Source of the DNA: JACCZX01 sp963791315 | GTDB lineage: Bacteria; Pseudomonadota; Gammaproteobacteria; Burkholderiales; Burkholderiaceae_F | Assembly: GCA_963791315.1 (NCBI GenBank) | Contig: CAWBRQ010000009.1 | Location: 1 to 64,000, forward strand | Direction of reading: 5' to 3' | DNA length: 64,000 nucleotides | Shown: one piece after another, positions 55,881-64,000 of the stretch | Layout: every line of letters begins with the position of its first letter | Numbering within the stretch: position 1 is the first letter of the stretch | Made by a program: the position numbers and the translations under genes | The notes under the pieces: generated by a model | Databases searched by the model: none | Seen by the model: the letters and a program-made list of their open reading frames with translations, nothing else | What the model was told of the DNA's origin: nothing

Positions 55881-56834
55881 TTACTTGTACATCTTCGTTG
55901 CTCCGCCAATGGCTTTCCACGCCGAGTGGCCGCCCTTCATGTAGCGCGCGTCGAAGCCGGCATCGCGCAACGCGACGGCGGTTTGGCATCCGACGTGAAA
56001 TCCATAAACGCAGAAGGTGACCACCGGATCTGACTTCGAAAGCTCGCCGGCCCATTCCTGCACACGATCGGGATCACGCCACTGAGCGCCTTCCATGATG
56101 TCCTGCGTGCGGGAAACGTAATACTGCGGTCGGGCATCAATGATCTGGACGGGTTTGCCGGCATCGAGCATCGCCCTGACCTCTTCCGGAGAAACGCCTG
56201 GTACATCAGCGAACTCCTCTTGAACAAGCGGGCGTGGCGGTGCGACCTTGGAGGCATCTTCGTAACGACCCTGCACCGCTTTCCAGTCAACATTCCGCAG
56301 GAACGCTTCGATGTACGCCTTTGCGTTGGCGCCGAAGTCGATGTGGAAAGCGTGCTCGTACATGTCCAGTGCAAAGATCGGAATGCCGCCCGCGATTGCC
56401 TGGCTGTGATCGGATGCGTACTGGTTGATGAGCCGACCGTCGCGCGGCACGTAGACGAGCACTACCCACCCCGAACCGCCTGCCAGTCCGTTCGCCATTG
56501 CAACGAACTCGTTGCGCCAGCGATCTACCGAACCAAAATCCCGGGCCAGCACCTGCTTAAGTGTCTCGGTCGGTTTCCCATCTCCGCCCAGGCACGCGAA
56601 ATACAGCTCGTGCAACAGCGTGGAATTGAGAGCGATCAGTTCTTCGCGCTTCAGAGTATTGACGATGTACGGTGCAGTACTGGCGTAATCGAGCGACTCG
56701 AGCTTCTCCGTCACTGCGTTCAGCTTGCGCAGGGCGCCGCCGTAGTTGTTTTCATAGTGGCTTTCGATCAGCTGCTTCGACAATCCGTTCAGCAGCCATG
56801 GGCGACAGTAGATAGGTGCCAGCTGGTATCGCAT
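55881..56834 (-). CDS. Fe/Mn superoxide dismutase fused to rhodanese domain
   Basis: 317 residues from the ATG at 56834. Residues 1-190 are an Fe/Mn SOD with all four metal ligands: His26 (ESHYENNYGG), His75 (STLLHELYF), Asp157 and His161 (ALDMYEHAF). Residues about 205-317 are a rhodanese-like domain (VSPEEVRAMLDAGKPVQIIDARPQY...VVTFCVYGFHVGCQTAVALRDAGFDARYMKGGHSAW) with candidate active Cys in TFCVYG. No signal peptide. The SOD removes superoxide; what sulfur carrier the rhodanese serves is unknown. Confidence 0.88.
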   Translation of the reverse strand: MRYQLAPIYCRPWLLNGLSKQLIESHYENNYGGALRKLNAVTEKLESLDYASTAPYIVNTLKREELIALNSTLLHELYFACLGGDGKPTETLKQVLARDFGSVDRWRNEFVAMANGLAGGSGWVVLVYVPRDGRLINQYASDHSQAIAGGIPIFALDMYEHAFHIDFGANAKAYIEAFLRNVDWKAVQGRYEDASKVAPPRPLVQEEFADVPGVSPEEVRAMLDAGKPVQIIDARPQYYVSRTQDIMEGAQWRDPDRVQEWAGELSKSDPVVTFCVYGFHVGCQTAVALRDAGFDARYMKGGHSAWKAIGGATKMYK

Positions 56835-57024
56835 CTTGTCCCTCTTCTTCAATTTTCTCTGTAGAGATCGATACAGTACAGTAATAATATCTACAAAGCA
56901 ATAGCTGCCGCCACGCGAAAAGGGAAACCACAGGCGAGCCTGCTGTTGGTTACAGCGATGACGATGCGAGCTGCTTGACCCGCCAGCAGCGGCGGACGCC
57001 CTGCCGGCGTCGATCAGCGGACGA

Positions 57025-57630
57025 TCAGAGCGGCGTGATTTGCACCTTGCGGAACTTGACCACGCCCGCCGCGTATTGCAACGCGATCGGGCCGCTGGCG
57101 AGCTTGCTGTCCTCAATCTCAGCGGTGCGGACGCCGTTCAATGCAACCGTCACGCGCGTGCCCTTGACCGTGATATCGAACGTGTTCCATTTTCCACCGG
57201 CCTTCGGCATCGGCGATACCGCAGCAAGATGCGTGATGGCGCCGGTGCCATAAGCCGGGTCCGGGCGCTGGTCGAATATGTTGGCTTCGTAGCACAAGCG
57301 GTCGGTCAGGTTCTTAATGTCTGCGCAGCGCATATAGATCCCAGAATTGGCGTCGTCGCTGACCCAGAATTCGGCGAGGATTCGAAAGTCGGTGTAGGAA
57401 TCTTTCGTAACAAGAAAACTGTTCGCCTTGTCGGTCTTCATGTCCGCTTGTATCGCGCCGTCCACCGCGCGCCAGTTCGCGTCGCCGACGCGGATCCAGT
57501 TATCGAGGCCGGTGCTGCCGTCGATCAGCGTGACCCATTTGGTATTGCTCTGGCTCGATGGAGTTGCGCAACCCAACGCCGCGAACAGGACGGCAAGCAG
57601 TGTCGCGACGATCGAAAAGTGCCGATTCAT
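57025..57630 (-). CDS. DUF1080 (3-keto-disaccharide hydrolase-like) lipoprotein
   Basis: 201 residues. Lipoprotein signal HFSIVATLLAVLFAALGC. The rest is the jelly-roll DUF1080 fold: WVTLIDGSTGLDNWIRVGDANWRAVDGAI, FRILAEFWVSDDANSGIYMRC, GKWNTFDITVKGTRVTVALNGV and GPIALQYAAGVVKFRKVQI. Members bind or hydrolyse modified glycans in the periplasm. Intact. Confidence 0.82.
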   Translation of the reverse strand: MNRHFSIVATLLAVLFAALGCATPSSQSNTKWVTLIDGSTGLDNWIRVGDANWRAVDGAIQADMKTDKANSFLVTKDSYTDFRILAEFWVSDDANSGIYMRCADIKNLTDRLCYEANIFDQRPDPAYGTGAITHLAAVSPMPKAGGKWNTFDITVKGTRVTVALNGVRTAEIEDSKLASGPIALQYAAGVVKFRKVQITPL

Positions 57631-57703
57631 GGTGTCTCCCTAGTTCCGAGTTGTCAGCGATATATTGGCAAGTTGAACGTTGTCCGGCAAGGGAGCAAGC
57701 AAC

Positions 57704-58086
57704 ATGAGCATCCGGTTCAACCACACCATCGTCTGGTGCAGCGACCAGCAGCGCTCCTCAACGTTTCTGGCGGAAATCCTCGGTTTGGCCGCGCCTACCC
57801 GCTTCGGACCATTTCTGGTCGTCAAACTCGACGATGGGGTGTCGCTCGACTTTGATCAGATCGATGGAGACGTTGCGTTTCAGCATTACGCCTTTCTGAT
57901 CGACGAAGACGACTTCGATTCCATCTTCGGCCGCATTCGCGAGCGCGGACTGCAGTATTGGGCCGATCCTGGCAAGCGCGAGCGGGCGAGATCAATCGCA
58001 ACAACGGCGGGCGCGGATTTTACTTCGACAGTCCGGACGGCCATCTGCTGGAGGTCCTCACGCAACCCTATGCGAGCGATTCGTGA
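57704..58086 (+). CDS. VOC-superfamily protein, one frameshift
   Basis: About 127 residues from the ATG at 57704. RFNHTIVWCSDQQRSSTFLAEILGL, FQHYAFLIDEDDFDSIFGRIRERG and, after a slip near 57985, EINRNNGGRGFYFDSPDGHLLEVLTQPYAS. Likely metal ligands are His of FNHT, His of FQHYAF and Glu of LLEVLT. Such single-module VOC proteins are dimeric lyases, dioxygenases or resistance proteins. Stop at 58086, 11 bases before the convergent pgi stop. Confidence 0.75.
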
Positions 58087-58096
58087 CGCCGTTCGC

Positions 58097-59748
58097 TCAC
58101 TCGCGTAGCGCACGGTAGCGGCGGATCAACGCGTTGGTCGAACTGTCGTGTCCAAGCGTGGGCTCAGAGCTGCCTGCAAGTTCAGCCGCCGTGCGCGTGG
58201 CAAGGGCTTTCCCCAGCTCGACGCCCCATTGGTCGAAAGAATCGATGTTCCAAATGGAACCTTGCACAAAGACGCTGTGCTCATATAGAGCTACCAGCGA
58301 GCCGAGCGTATGCGGCGTTAGCCGCTCGGCAAGAATGCGTATTGCTCGGCTGATTGCCGGCGAACGAACGGTGCGCCACCAGCGCATCGGCCAGTGCCTT
58401 CGGCCCTCACCTCGTCGGGCGTCTTGCCGAATGCCAGCGCTTCGCTTTGCGCGAACAGATTTGCCATCAGCAGATCGTGCTGGTTGCCGAGCGGATTATC
58501 GGTGCGGCAAAAACCGATGAAATCACTCGGCACGAAACGCGTTCCCTGATGAAGCAGCTGGTAGAACGAATGTTGACCGTTGGTGCCAGGCTCACCCCAG
58601 ATAACGGGCGCGGTCTGCCAGTCGACCGCGGCGCCTTCGACGGTGACGCGCTTGCCGTTGCTTTCCATGATCAGTTGTTGCAGATACGCGGGGAAGCGTT
58701 TCAGATATTGCTCGTACGGAAGCACGGCGGTCGTCGTCGCACCGAAGAAATTGTTGTTCCAGATGGCGAGCAGCCCGTGCAGCCAAGGCAGATTGCGCGC
58801 GGGGGGTGCGGTGCGGAAGTGCTCATCCATCGCACGGAACCCGGCAAGCATCGCTCGAAATTGATCGGCGCCGATCGCCAGCATGATCGATAGTCCGACC
58901 GCGGAGCCCATCGAATATCGGCCGCCGACCCAATCCCAGAACTCGAACATGTTGCCGGCGTCGATGCCGAACTCGACGACTTCGGCCTTGTTGGTCGAGA
59001 CCGCGACGAAGTGTTTCGATATCGCGGCTTCATCACCGATTGCATTCAGGCACCACTGGCGTGCTGCGCGCGCATTGGTCAATGTCTCCAACGTAGTGAA
59101 CGTTTTGGAGCAAACGATGAACAGCGTTTCATCGGCTTCCAGATCGCGCACCGCTTCGATGAAATCGGTGCCGTCGACGTTGGAGACGAAGCGAAACGTC
59201 ATGTCGCGCCGGCTGTAATGGCGAAGCGCTTCATAAGCCATTACCGGGCCGAGGTCGGAGCCGCCGATTCCGATATTGACGACGTTGCGGATGCGTTTGC
59301 CGCGATGGCCCTTCCAGTCACCGTTGCGGACACGATCGCTGAAGCCCGACATCCGGTCGAGCACTGCGTGCACGTCGGGCACCACATCGTGCCCGTCGAC
59401 GAAGATGCGTTCGCTGCGTGGCGCTCGCAACGCAACGTGCAGAACCGGACGCTGCTCGGTCACGTTGATTTTCTCGCCGTTGAACATCGCTTCGGTACGC
59501 GGGCGAACACCGCACGCTTCGGCGAGCTCAACCAATAGCCGCAGTGTTTCGTCGTTGAAGCGGTTCTTCGAATAATCGAGATACAGGCCGGCCGCTTCGG
59601 CGGCGAAGCGCTCACCACGTCCGCGATCGTCTGCGAACAGTTCGCGCAAATGTTGCGGTTCGATTTGCAGGTAATGCAGCAGCAGCGCACGCCACTGCGG
59701 ACGCTCGATCAACGACGGCGCAGGATCGGCGCGAACTGCGGTCGGCAC
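58097..59748 (-). CDS. pgi: Glucose-6-phosphate isomerase, one frameshift
   Basis: About 550 residues. VVNIGIGGSDLGPVMAYEAL, VSNVDGTDFIEAV, CSKTFTTLETLTNA, DWVGGRYSMGSAVGLSIMLAIG (PGI signature 1) and LLHQGTRFVPSDFIGFC. After a slip near 58390 the C-terminal signature SFDQWGVELGKALA and LGHDSSTNALIRRYR follow. It interconverts glucose and fructose 6-phosphates. It starts 2 bases after the tal stop; zwf, tal and pgi run in one direction. Confidence 0.92.
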
Positions 59749-59749
59749 G

Positions 59750-60844
59750 TCAATACTTAGCGCTGGCTACGGCGAGTGCTTCACTTTTTTCGGCGATGCG
59801 CCGCAAGAGCGCGTTCCACGACTTGACGAACGCCTGCGCACCTTCTTGCTGCAGTTGTGCGGCTAGCGCGTCGACGTCGATGCCTGCTTTGACAAAGCTT
59901 GCGATCACCGCCTCGGCGTCGCCGCCATCCTCGGGCATCACGCCGCGCAACTGGCCGTGCTCGCCAAAGGCAAGCAACGTTTTTTCGGGGATCGTGTTGA
60001 TCGTGTCGGGAGCCGCAAGCGCCTCGATGTACAACGTGGCCGATGCCTGCGGATCCTTGGTCCCGGTGCTGCCCCATAGCAACCGTTGCGGCTGCGCGCC
60101 GGCGTCGGCGAGCCTGCGCCAGCGCGGAGATGCCAACAGCTCGCGATACGCACGGTAGGCGCGCCGAGCTATTGCGATGCCGAGGCGGTTGTGCAGCGGC
60201 GCCGGCACCTTGTCGCTGACTGCCCGATCCCAGCGGCTGACGAATACCGACGCCACCGAGCCGACCCCCGCATCGAGTCCTGCAGCCAACCGTCGCTCGA
60301 TGCCGCGCAGGTAAGCCTCGGCTGACGCCAGATATTGTTCGCGCGAAAACAGCAACGTGACGTTGATCGGTACACCGGCGAAGATCGATTCCTCGATCGC
60401 CGGGACGCCCGCGGGCGTGCCGGGAATCTTGACGAACAAATTGGCACGCCCTGCCTGCTGATAAATCTGGGCTGCTGCCTCGATGCTGCCTGCAGTGTCG
60501 TCGGCCAGCAGCGGCGATAACTCCATCGAAACCCAGCCATCGACGCGATGGGTGGCATCGAAGATCGGCTTGAACAGATCGGCCGCTCGACGCAAATCTT
60601 CCAGCGCCAGCTCGACGAACAGCGCTTCGCCCGATTTTCCCGCCGCTGCCTTGGCGCGGATACCCTCGTCGTACGTGTCGCCGGCGCCGATCGCTTCGTC
60701 GAAGATCGTCGGATTCGATGTCAGCCCGGTGACCGAGAACTCGTCGACGTAGCGCCGCAGGGTCCCGTCGTCGAGGATGCGGCGTGAAATGTTGTCGAGC
60801 CAGATACTCTGGCCAAGAGCGTGCAGGCGTTGCGTGTTGTTCAT
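59750..60844 (-). CDS. tal: Transaldolase
   Basis: 364 residues. SIWLDNISRRILDDGTLRRYV, VTGLTSNPTIFDEAI, VSMELSPLLADDT, ANLFVKIPGTPAGVPAI (Schiff-base Lys) and INVTLLFSREQYL. It has the class of transaldolase often fused or linked to pgi; here they are separate, 1 base apart. It moves a dihydroxyacetone unit between sedoheptulose and glyceraldehyde phosphates in the pentose phosphate pathway. Confidence 0.93.
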   Translation of the reverse strand: MNNTQRLHALGQSIWLDNISRRILDDGTLRRYVDEFSVTGLTSNPTIFDEAIGAGDTYDEGIRAKAAAGKSGEALFVELALEDLRRAADLFKPIFDATHRVDGWVSMELSPLLADDTAGSIEAAAQIYQQAGRANLFVKIPGTPAGVPAIEESIFAGVPINVTLLFSREQYLASAEAYLRGIERRLAAGLDAGVGSVASVFVSRWDRAVSDKVPAPLHNRLGIAIARRAYRAYRELLASPRWRRLADAGAQPQRLLWGSTGTKDPQASATLYIEALAAPDTINTIPEKTLLAFGEHGQLRGVMPEDGGDAEAVIASFVKAGIDVDALAAQLQQEGAQAFVKSWNALLRRIAEKSEALAVASAKY

Positions 60845-60952
60845 TCCACTTCCAGTAGAAGATAAGGTGCAATCCAGCCGGTCGCAGGAGTGCAGTGAAC
60901 TTCCGTCTCTCGCAATGCTAGCGCTTGCGGTTGTTGGATGCGACGCGCCTGT

Positions 60953-62341
60953 CTAGCACGGCGGCGCCTCGCGCTGCGGATCGTGCCAGCCCTCATGGTC
61001 GGCAATCACCTTCGCCGCCTCCGGCGGACCCCACGTGCCTGGGTCGTATTCATCAACCGGTGGAGGATCGCGCAGGATCGGATCGACCACGCACCACGCG
61101 GCTTCGACACTGTCGTCGCGGGTGAATAGTGATGTGTCGCCGGTGATTGCGTCTCCCAGCAGTCGTTCGTACGGCAAGTCCTCGCTCGCCGGGGAACGGC
61201 GCGCAACCAATTCCACTGGCTCGCCCTGCATTTCATCGCCTGGACGCTTGACTCGCGCGCCAATTGAAATCACGACCTCCGGACTGAGCCGGAAGCGAAA
61301 GTAGTTCGATTCATTAGGGTCAGTACGGTCGAAGATTGCCAGTGGTGGAAGCTTCAGGTCGACTTTTACTTCGGTGGCGGTTATCGGCAGGCGCTTGCCC
61401 GTTCGGATGTAGAAGGGAACACCGGCCCAGCGCCACGTATCGATGCGCAACCTCAGTGCGGCAAAAGTCTCGACCTGTGAATCAGGCGCAACGCCCGGCT
61501 CGTCACGGTAACCCCGAAACTGTCCGCGCACGACTTGCTTCGGATCAAGCGGCCGCATCGCGCGAAACAAGCGCAGCTTTTCCGAGCGCATCGACTCAGG
61601 GTCGCGCCCGACCGGAGCGTCCATCGCCAGCAATGCAATCACCTGCAATAGATGGTTCTGCACCACATCGCGCACTGCACCGACTTCCTCATAAAAACTA
61701 CCGCGGCCTTCCACGCCGAAGGTCTCGGCCATCGTGATCTGCACGTTGTCGATGTAATTGCGGTTCCAGATCGGCTCCAGGAACGAGTTCGCAAAGCGAA
61801 AGTACAAAAGATTCTGGACCGCCTCCTTACCGAGGTAATGATCGATACGAAACACCGACGATTCGGAAAAGACTTCGTGCAATGTGCGATTCAGCGCCCT
61901 CGCGGAGGCGAGGTCACGTCCGAACGGCTTCTCGACGATGACGCGGGCATCGGTGGCGCAGCCGGCGTGCGCCAACCCCTGAACGACGGTGCCGAACATG
62001 CTGGGAGGGATCGCTAAATAATGCAGCGGTCGCTTGGCGTCTCCGAGCGCCTGCCGCAGACGCGCATACGTGTCAGGCTCCATATAATCGCCATCGACAA
62101 AACGAAGCTGAGCTGACAGCTTGGCGAATGCGGCCGCATCGACTCCGCCATTGTTCTGCAGCGACTCGCGCGCGCGCGCACGCAGCTTGTCGAGCGACCA
62201 GCCGGCGCGAGCGATACCGATAATCGGCATGTCGAGCTCGCCGTGCCGGATCATCGCCTGCAACGCCGGAAAGATTTTCTTGTAGGCGAGATCGCCGGTG
62301 GCGCCGAAGAAAACAAAAGCATCCGATTGGGGCGGTGGCAT
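60953..62341 (-). CDS. zwf: Glucose-6-phosphate dehydrogenase
   Basis: 462 residues, intact. NADP motif FVFFGATGDLAYKKIFPAL, VIVEKPFGRDL, active-site FRIDHYLGKEAVQNLLYFRF, ITMAETFGVEGRGSFYEEVGAVRDVVQNHLLQ. It oxidises glucose 6-phosphate to 6-phosphogluconolactone, feeding pgl and gnd at 49.4-51.0 kb. Upstream gene of tal and pgi (108 bp before tal). Divergent from the glucan synthase gene. Confidence 0.95.
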   Translation of the reverse strand: MPPPQSDAFVFFGATGDLAYKKIFPALQAMIRHGELDMPIIGIARAGWSLDKLRARARESLQNNGGVDAAAFAKLSAQLRFVDGDYMEPDTYARLRQALGDAKRPLHYLAIPPSMFGTVVQGLAHAGCATDARVIVEKPFGRDLASARALNRTLHEVFSESSVFRIDHYLGKEAVQNLLYFRFANSFLEPIWNRNYIDNVQITMAETFGVEGRGSFYEEVGAVRDVVQNHLLQVIALLAMDAPVGRDPESMRSEKLRLFRAMRPLDPKQVVRGQFRGYRDEPGVAPDSQVETFAALRLRIDTWRWAGVPFYIRTGKRLPITATEVKVDLKLPPLAIFDRTDPNESNYFRFRLSPEVVISIGARVKRPGDEMQGEPVELVARRSPASEDLPYERLLGDAITGDTSLFTRDDSVEAAWCVVDPILRDPPPVDEYDPGTWGPPEAAKVIADHEGWHDPQREAPPC

Positions 62342-62464
62342 CTCGATCCTGCTAACTGGTACCGGCTAGGATAGTGCAGCGCCAACGGCAACTCGGCGCT
62401 TCGAAGCAGACACTAGCAACTTGGTATCCTGCCGCTTCGCACACCAACGTGTTGGACGTCTTAA

Positions 62465-64000
62465 TTGAGGGCGAGCAGCAGTTCCATCCTCGGGCACCTG
62501 ACCCAATTTAAGACGCGTTTTTCTACTGGCGCGTTATCGCTTGCGTCGTCCGTCGAAGAAGCGCCATTGCGATCGGAGCTTTTTAGCGCCGATCAGATGG
62601 AGCAGTACGGCAAGACGCTCGCCGCCACACACAAGATCACGACGCGGCGGACGCGCGATCCGCTGCTCGCGCGCCTGGCCGACAACGAGAACAAGCTGAT
62701 CGAAGTCTGCAATCTGCTGACCGAGTCGTTGTCGGTACATCAGCGGATCACGCCTGCCGGCGAATGGCTGATCGATAACTTTCATTTGATCGAAGAGCAG
62801 GTCGCGACTGCAAAGCGGCATCTGCCGCGCGGCTACAGCCGAGAGCTTCCGCGTCTGGCCAGCGGGCCGTCCGCCGGGCTACCACGCGTCTACGACATTG
62901 CATTGGAAACAATCTCGCACGGCGATGGGCTGGTCGACGCGCACCGCCTGAGCCGATTTGTCGCTGCCTATCAGACCGTGACCGCCCTAAAGCTCGGCGA
63001 GCTGTGGGCGATTCCGATCATGCTGCGGTTGGCGCTGATCGAGAACCTGCGCCGCGTCGGTGTGCGGATGGCGGCGGCGCGCGCCGATCGCGATCTGGCG
63101 AACGTCTGGGCCGACCAGATGATGGAGATGGCAGAGAGCGATCCCAAGAGCCTGATTCTGGTGATCGCCGACATGGCGCGGTCATCACCGCCTCTCGGCA
63201 AGCGCGTTCGTGGCGGAGCTGACGCGTCGTCTGCAGGGCCAGAGCCTGGCGTTGGCGCTGGCGCTAACGTGGATTGAGCAGCAGCTGGCCGAATCGCATC
63301 TGACGATCGACCACTTGGTGCAACTGGAAGCCCAGGTGCAAGCTTCGCACCAGGTGTCGATCAGCAACAGTATCGGCAGCTTGCGCTTGTTGAGCGCGAT
63401 CGACTGGCGCGAGTTCGTCGAACAGATGAGCGCCGTCGAAAAGATATTGCGCGACGACCCTGCCGGCGTTCACGCGTCGATGGAATTCGCAACGCGCGAT
63501 AGCTATCGCCACGCGACTGAACAGATTGCAAGGCGCAGCACCTCGTCAGAATCCGAAGTAGCCGCCAAGGCCGTCGAACTCGCACGAACGCGCGTTGACC
63601 CCACCGATCCGCGCACCGCGCATGTCGGTTTCTACCTGGTCGACGAGGGTTTGCCAGCGCTCGAGAGCGCCGTGGCATTCAAGCACTCTCCACTCGACGC
63701 ACTGCGCTCTTTTGGCCGTCGATACCCGCTTCCGATCTATCTGGGAACGATCGTTGCGATCACAGGCGCTCTGACCGCCGCGCTCGCTACGCGCGGCTAT
63801 CCGCGCCTGGTCGAATCGACCAACGCAGCCTCGATCGCACTGCATGCGTTGGTCATCTTGCTGTTGTTGCTGGCGACCAGTCAACTCGCAGTATCGCTCG
63901 TCAATTGGCTCGTCACATTGTTGGTCACGCCGCGGTCATTGCCGAGGATGGATTACAGCGAAGGAATCGCACCCGACGCGCGCACGTTGGTAGCGGTCCC
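62465..64000 (+). CDS. ndvB: Cyclic beta-1,2-glucan synthase (NdvB/ChvB), 5' part, cut by window end
   Basis: The first about 510 codons of a protein normally above 2700 residues. LRSELFSADQMEQYGKTLAATH, GEWLIDNFHLIEEQVATAKRHLPRGYSRELPRLASG, PRVYDIALETISHGDG and LGELWAIPIMLRLALIENLRRV are the conserved N-terminal landmarks. A slip near 63190-63220 interrupts it; then LQGQSLALALALTWIEQQL, membrane segments (LPIYLGTIVAITGALTAALATRG; ALHALVILLLLLATSQLAV) and SLPRMDYSEGIAPDARTLVAV. It makes periplasmic cyclic glucan from UDP-glucose. Start taken as TTG 62465, uncertain. Confidence 0.85.

Noticed and set aside
59781..60872. 363-codon minus-strand ORF overlapping tal
   Set aside because: Same strand but shifted frame of a clearly conserved transaldolase; composition is Arg-rich and motif-free.

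Overview
The window is GC-rich proteobacterial DNA and looks like a mosaic. Bases 1 to about 8.23 kb resemble alphaproteobacterial (Rhizobiales/Bradyrhizobium-like) accessory DNA. It holds a tyrosine integrase with an AlpA-like partner, possible phage remnants, three small unknown genes in one operon, scraps of an adenylate cyclase and of an ATP-dependent DNA ligase, an intact MHS-type MFS transporter and a cut-off IS110 transposase. A 230-base piece of a glycosyltransferase follows, truncated at both ends. From about 8.46 kb to the end the content looks betaproteobacterial (Burkholderiales-like): CysB, class II ribonucleotide reductase, SerC/SerA, a PEP-CTERM protein and pentose-phosphate genes. 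These taxonomic labels are inferences from protein style, not from a search.

Layout of the second part. 8.5-11.1 kb: truncated ketopantoate reductase-like gene, VOC protein, CysB, BON-domain protein. 11.2-14.1 kb: nrdJ broken by many single-base indels. 14.2-16.5 kb: divergent LysR and vanadium-haloperoxidase-like gene. 16.6-26.0 kb: a catabolic/uptake block with a class III CoA-transferase, a five-gene dipeptide-type ABC importer, an amidase and a nitronate monooxygenase, most of it frame-disrupted. 26.0-27.8 kb: hemerythrin and MarR genes divergent from a metallophosphoesterase, with a perfect 23-bp palindrome between them. 28.0-31.2 kb: SRPBCC protein, ECF sigma factor, exported ferritin-like protein, cytochrome c and flavin reductase. 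31.2-37.8 kb: ferredoxin-IscA fusion, tandem DUF1428 protein, serC-serA, OsmC, persulfide dioxygenase-rhodanese fusion, metallo-beta-lactamase. 37.8-44.9 kb: PEP-CTERM protein, pgm, HAD phosphatase, glucoamylase-like protein, flavin disulfide reductase, tag. 45.0-49.4 kb: small proteins, crcB, two methyltransferases, histidine phosphatase. 49.4-62.3 kb: gnd-pgl and zwf-tal-pgi, separated by a monooxygenase operon, thiolase, SOD-rhodanese fusion and others. The window ends inside a cyclic beta-1,2-glucan synthase.

The glucose-phosphate genes (pgm, pgi, zwf, pgl, gnd, tal) plus the glucan synthase and the glucoamylase-like protein point to coordinated handling of hexose phosphates and glucans. 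Several proteins handle sulfane sulfur or Fe-S clusters. Many genes are interrupted by one-base indels. Where I could place them, insertions clearly outnumber deletions, and the frame is regained with the family sequence intact. I therefore read most of them as consensus errors rather than true pseudogenes, while the truncated 5' region shows real decay or misassembly. No rRNA gene, complete tRNA or CRISPR array was seen.
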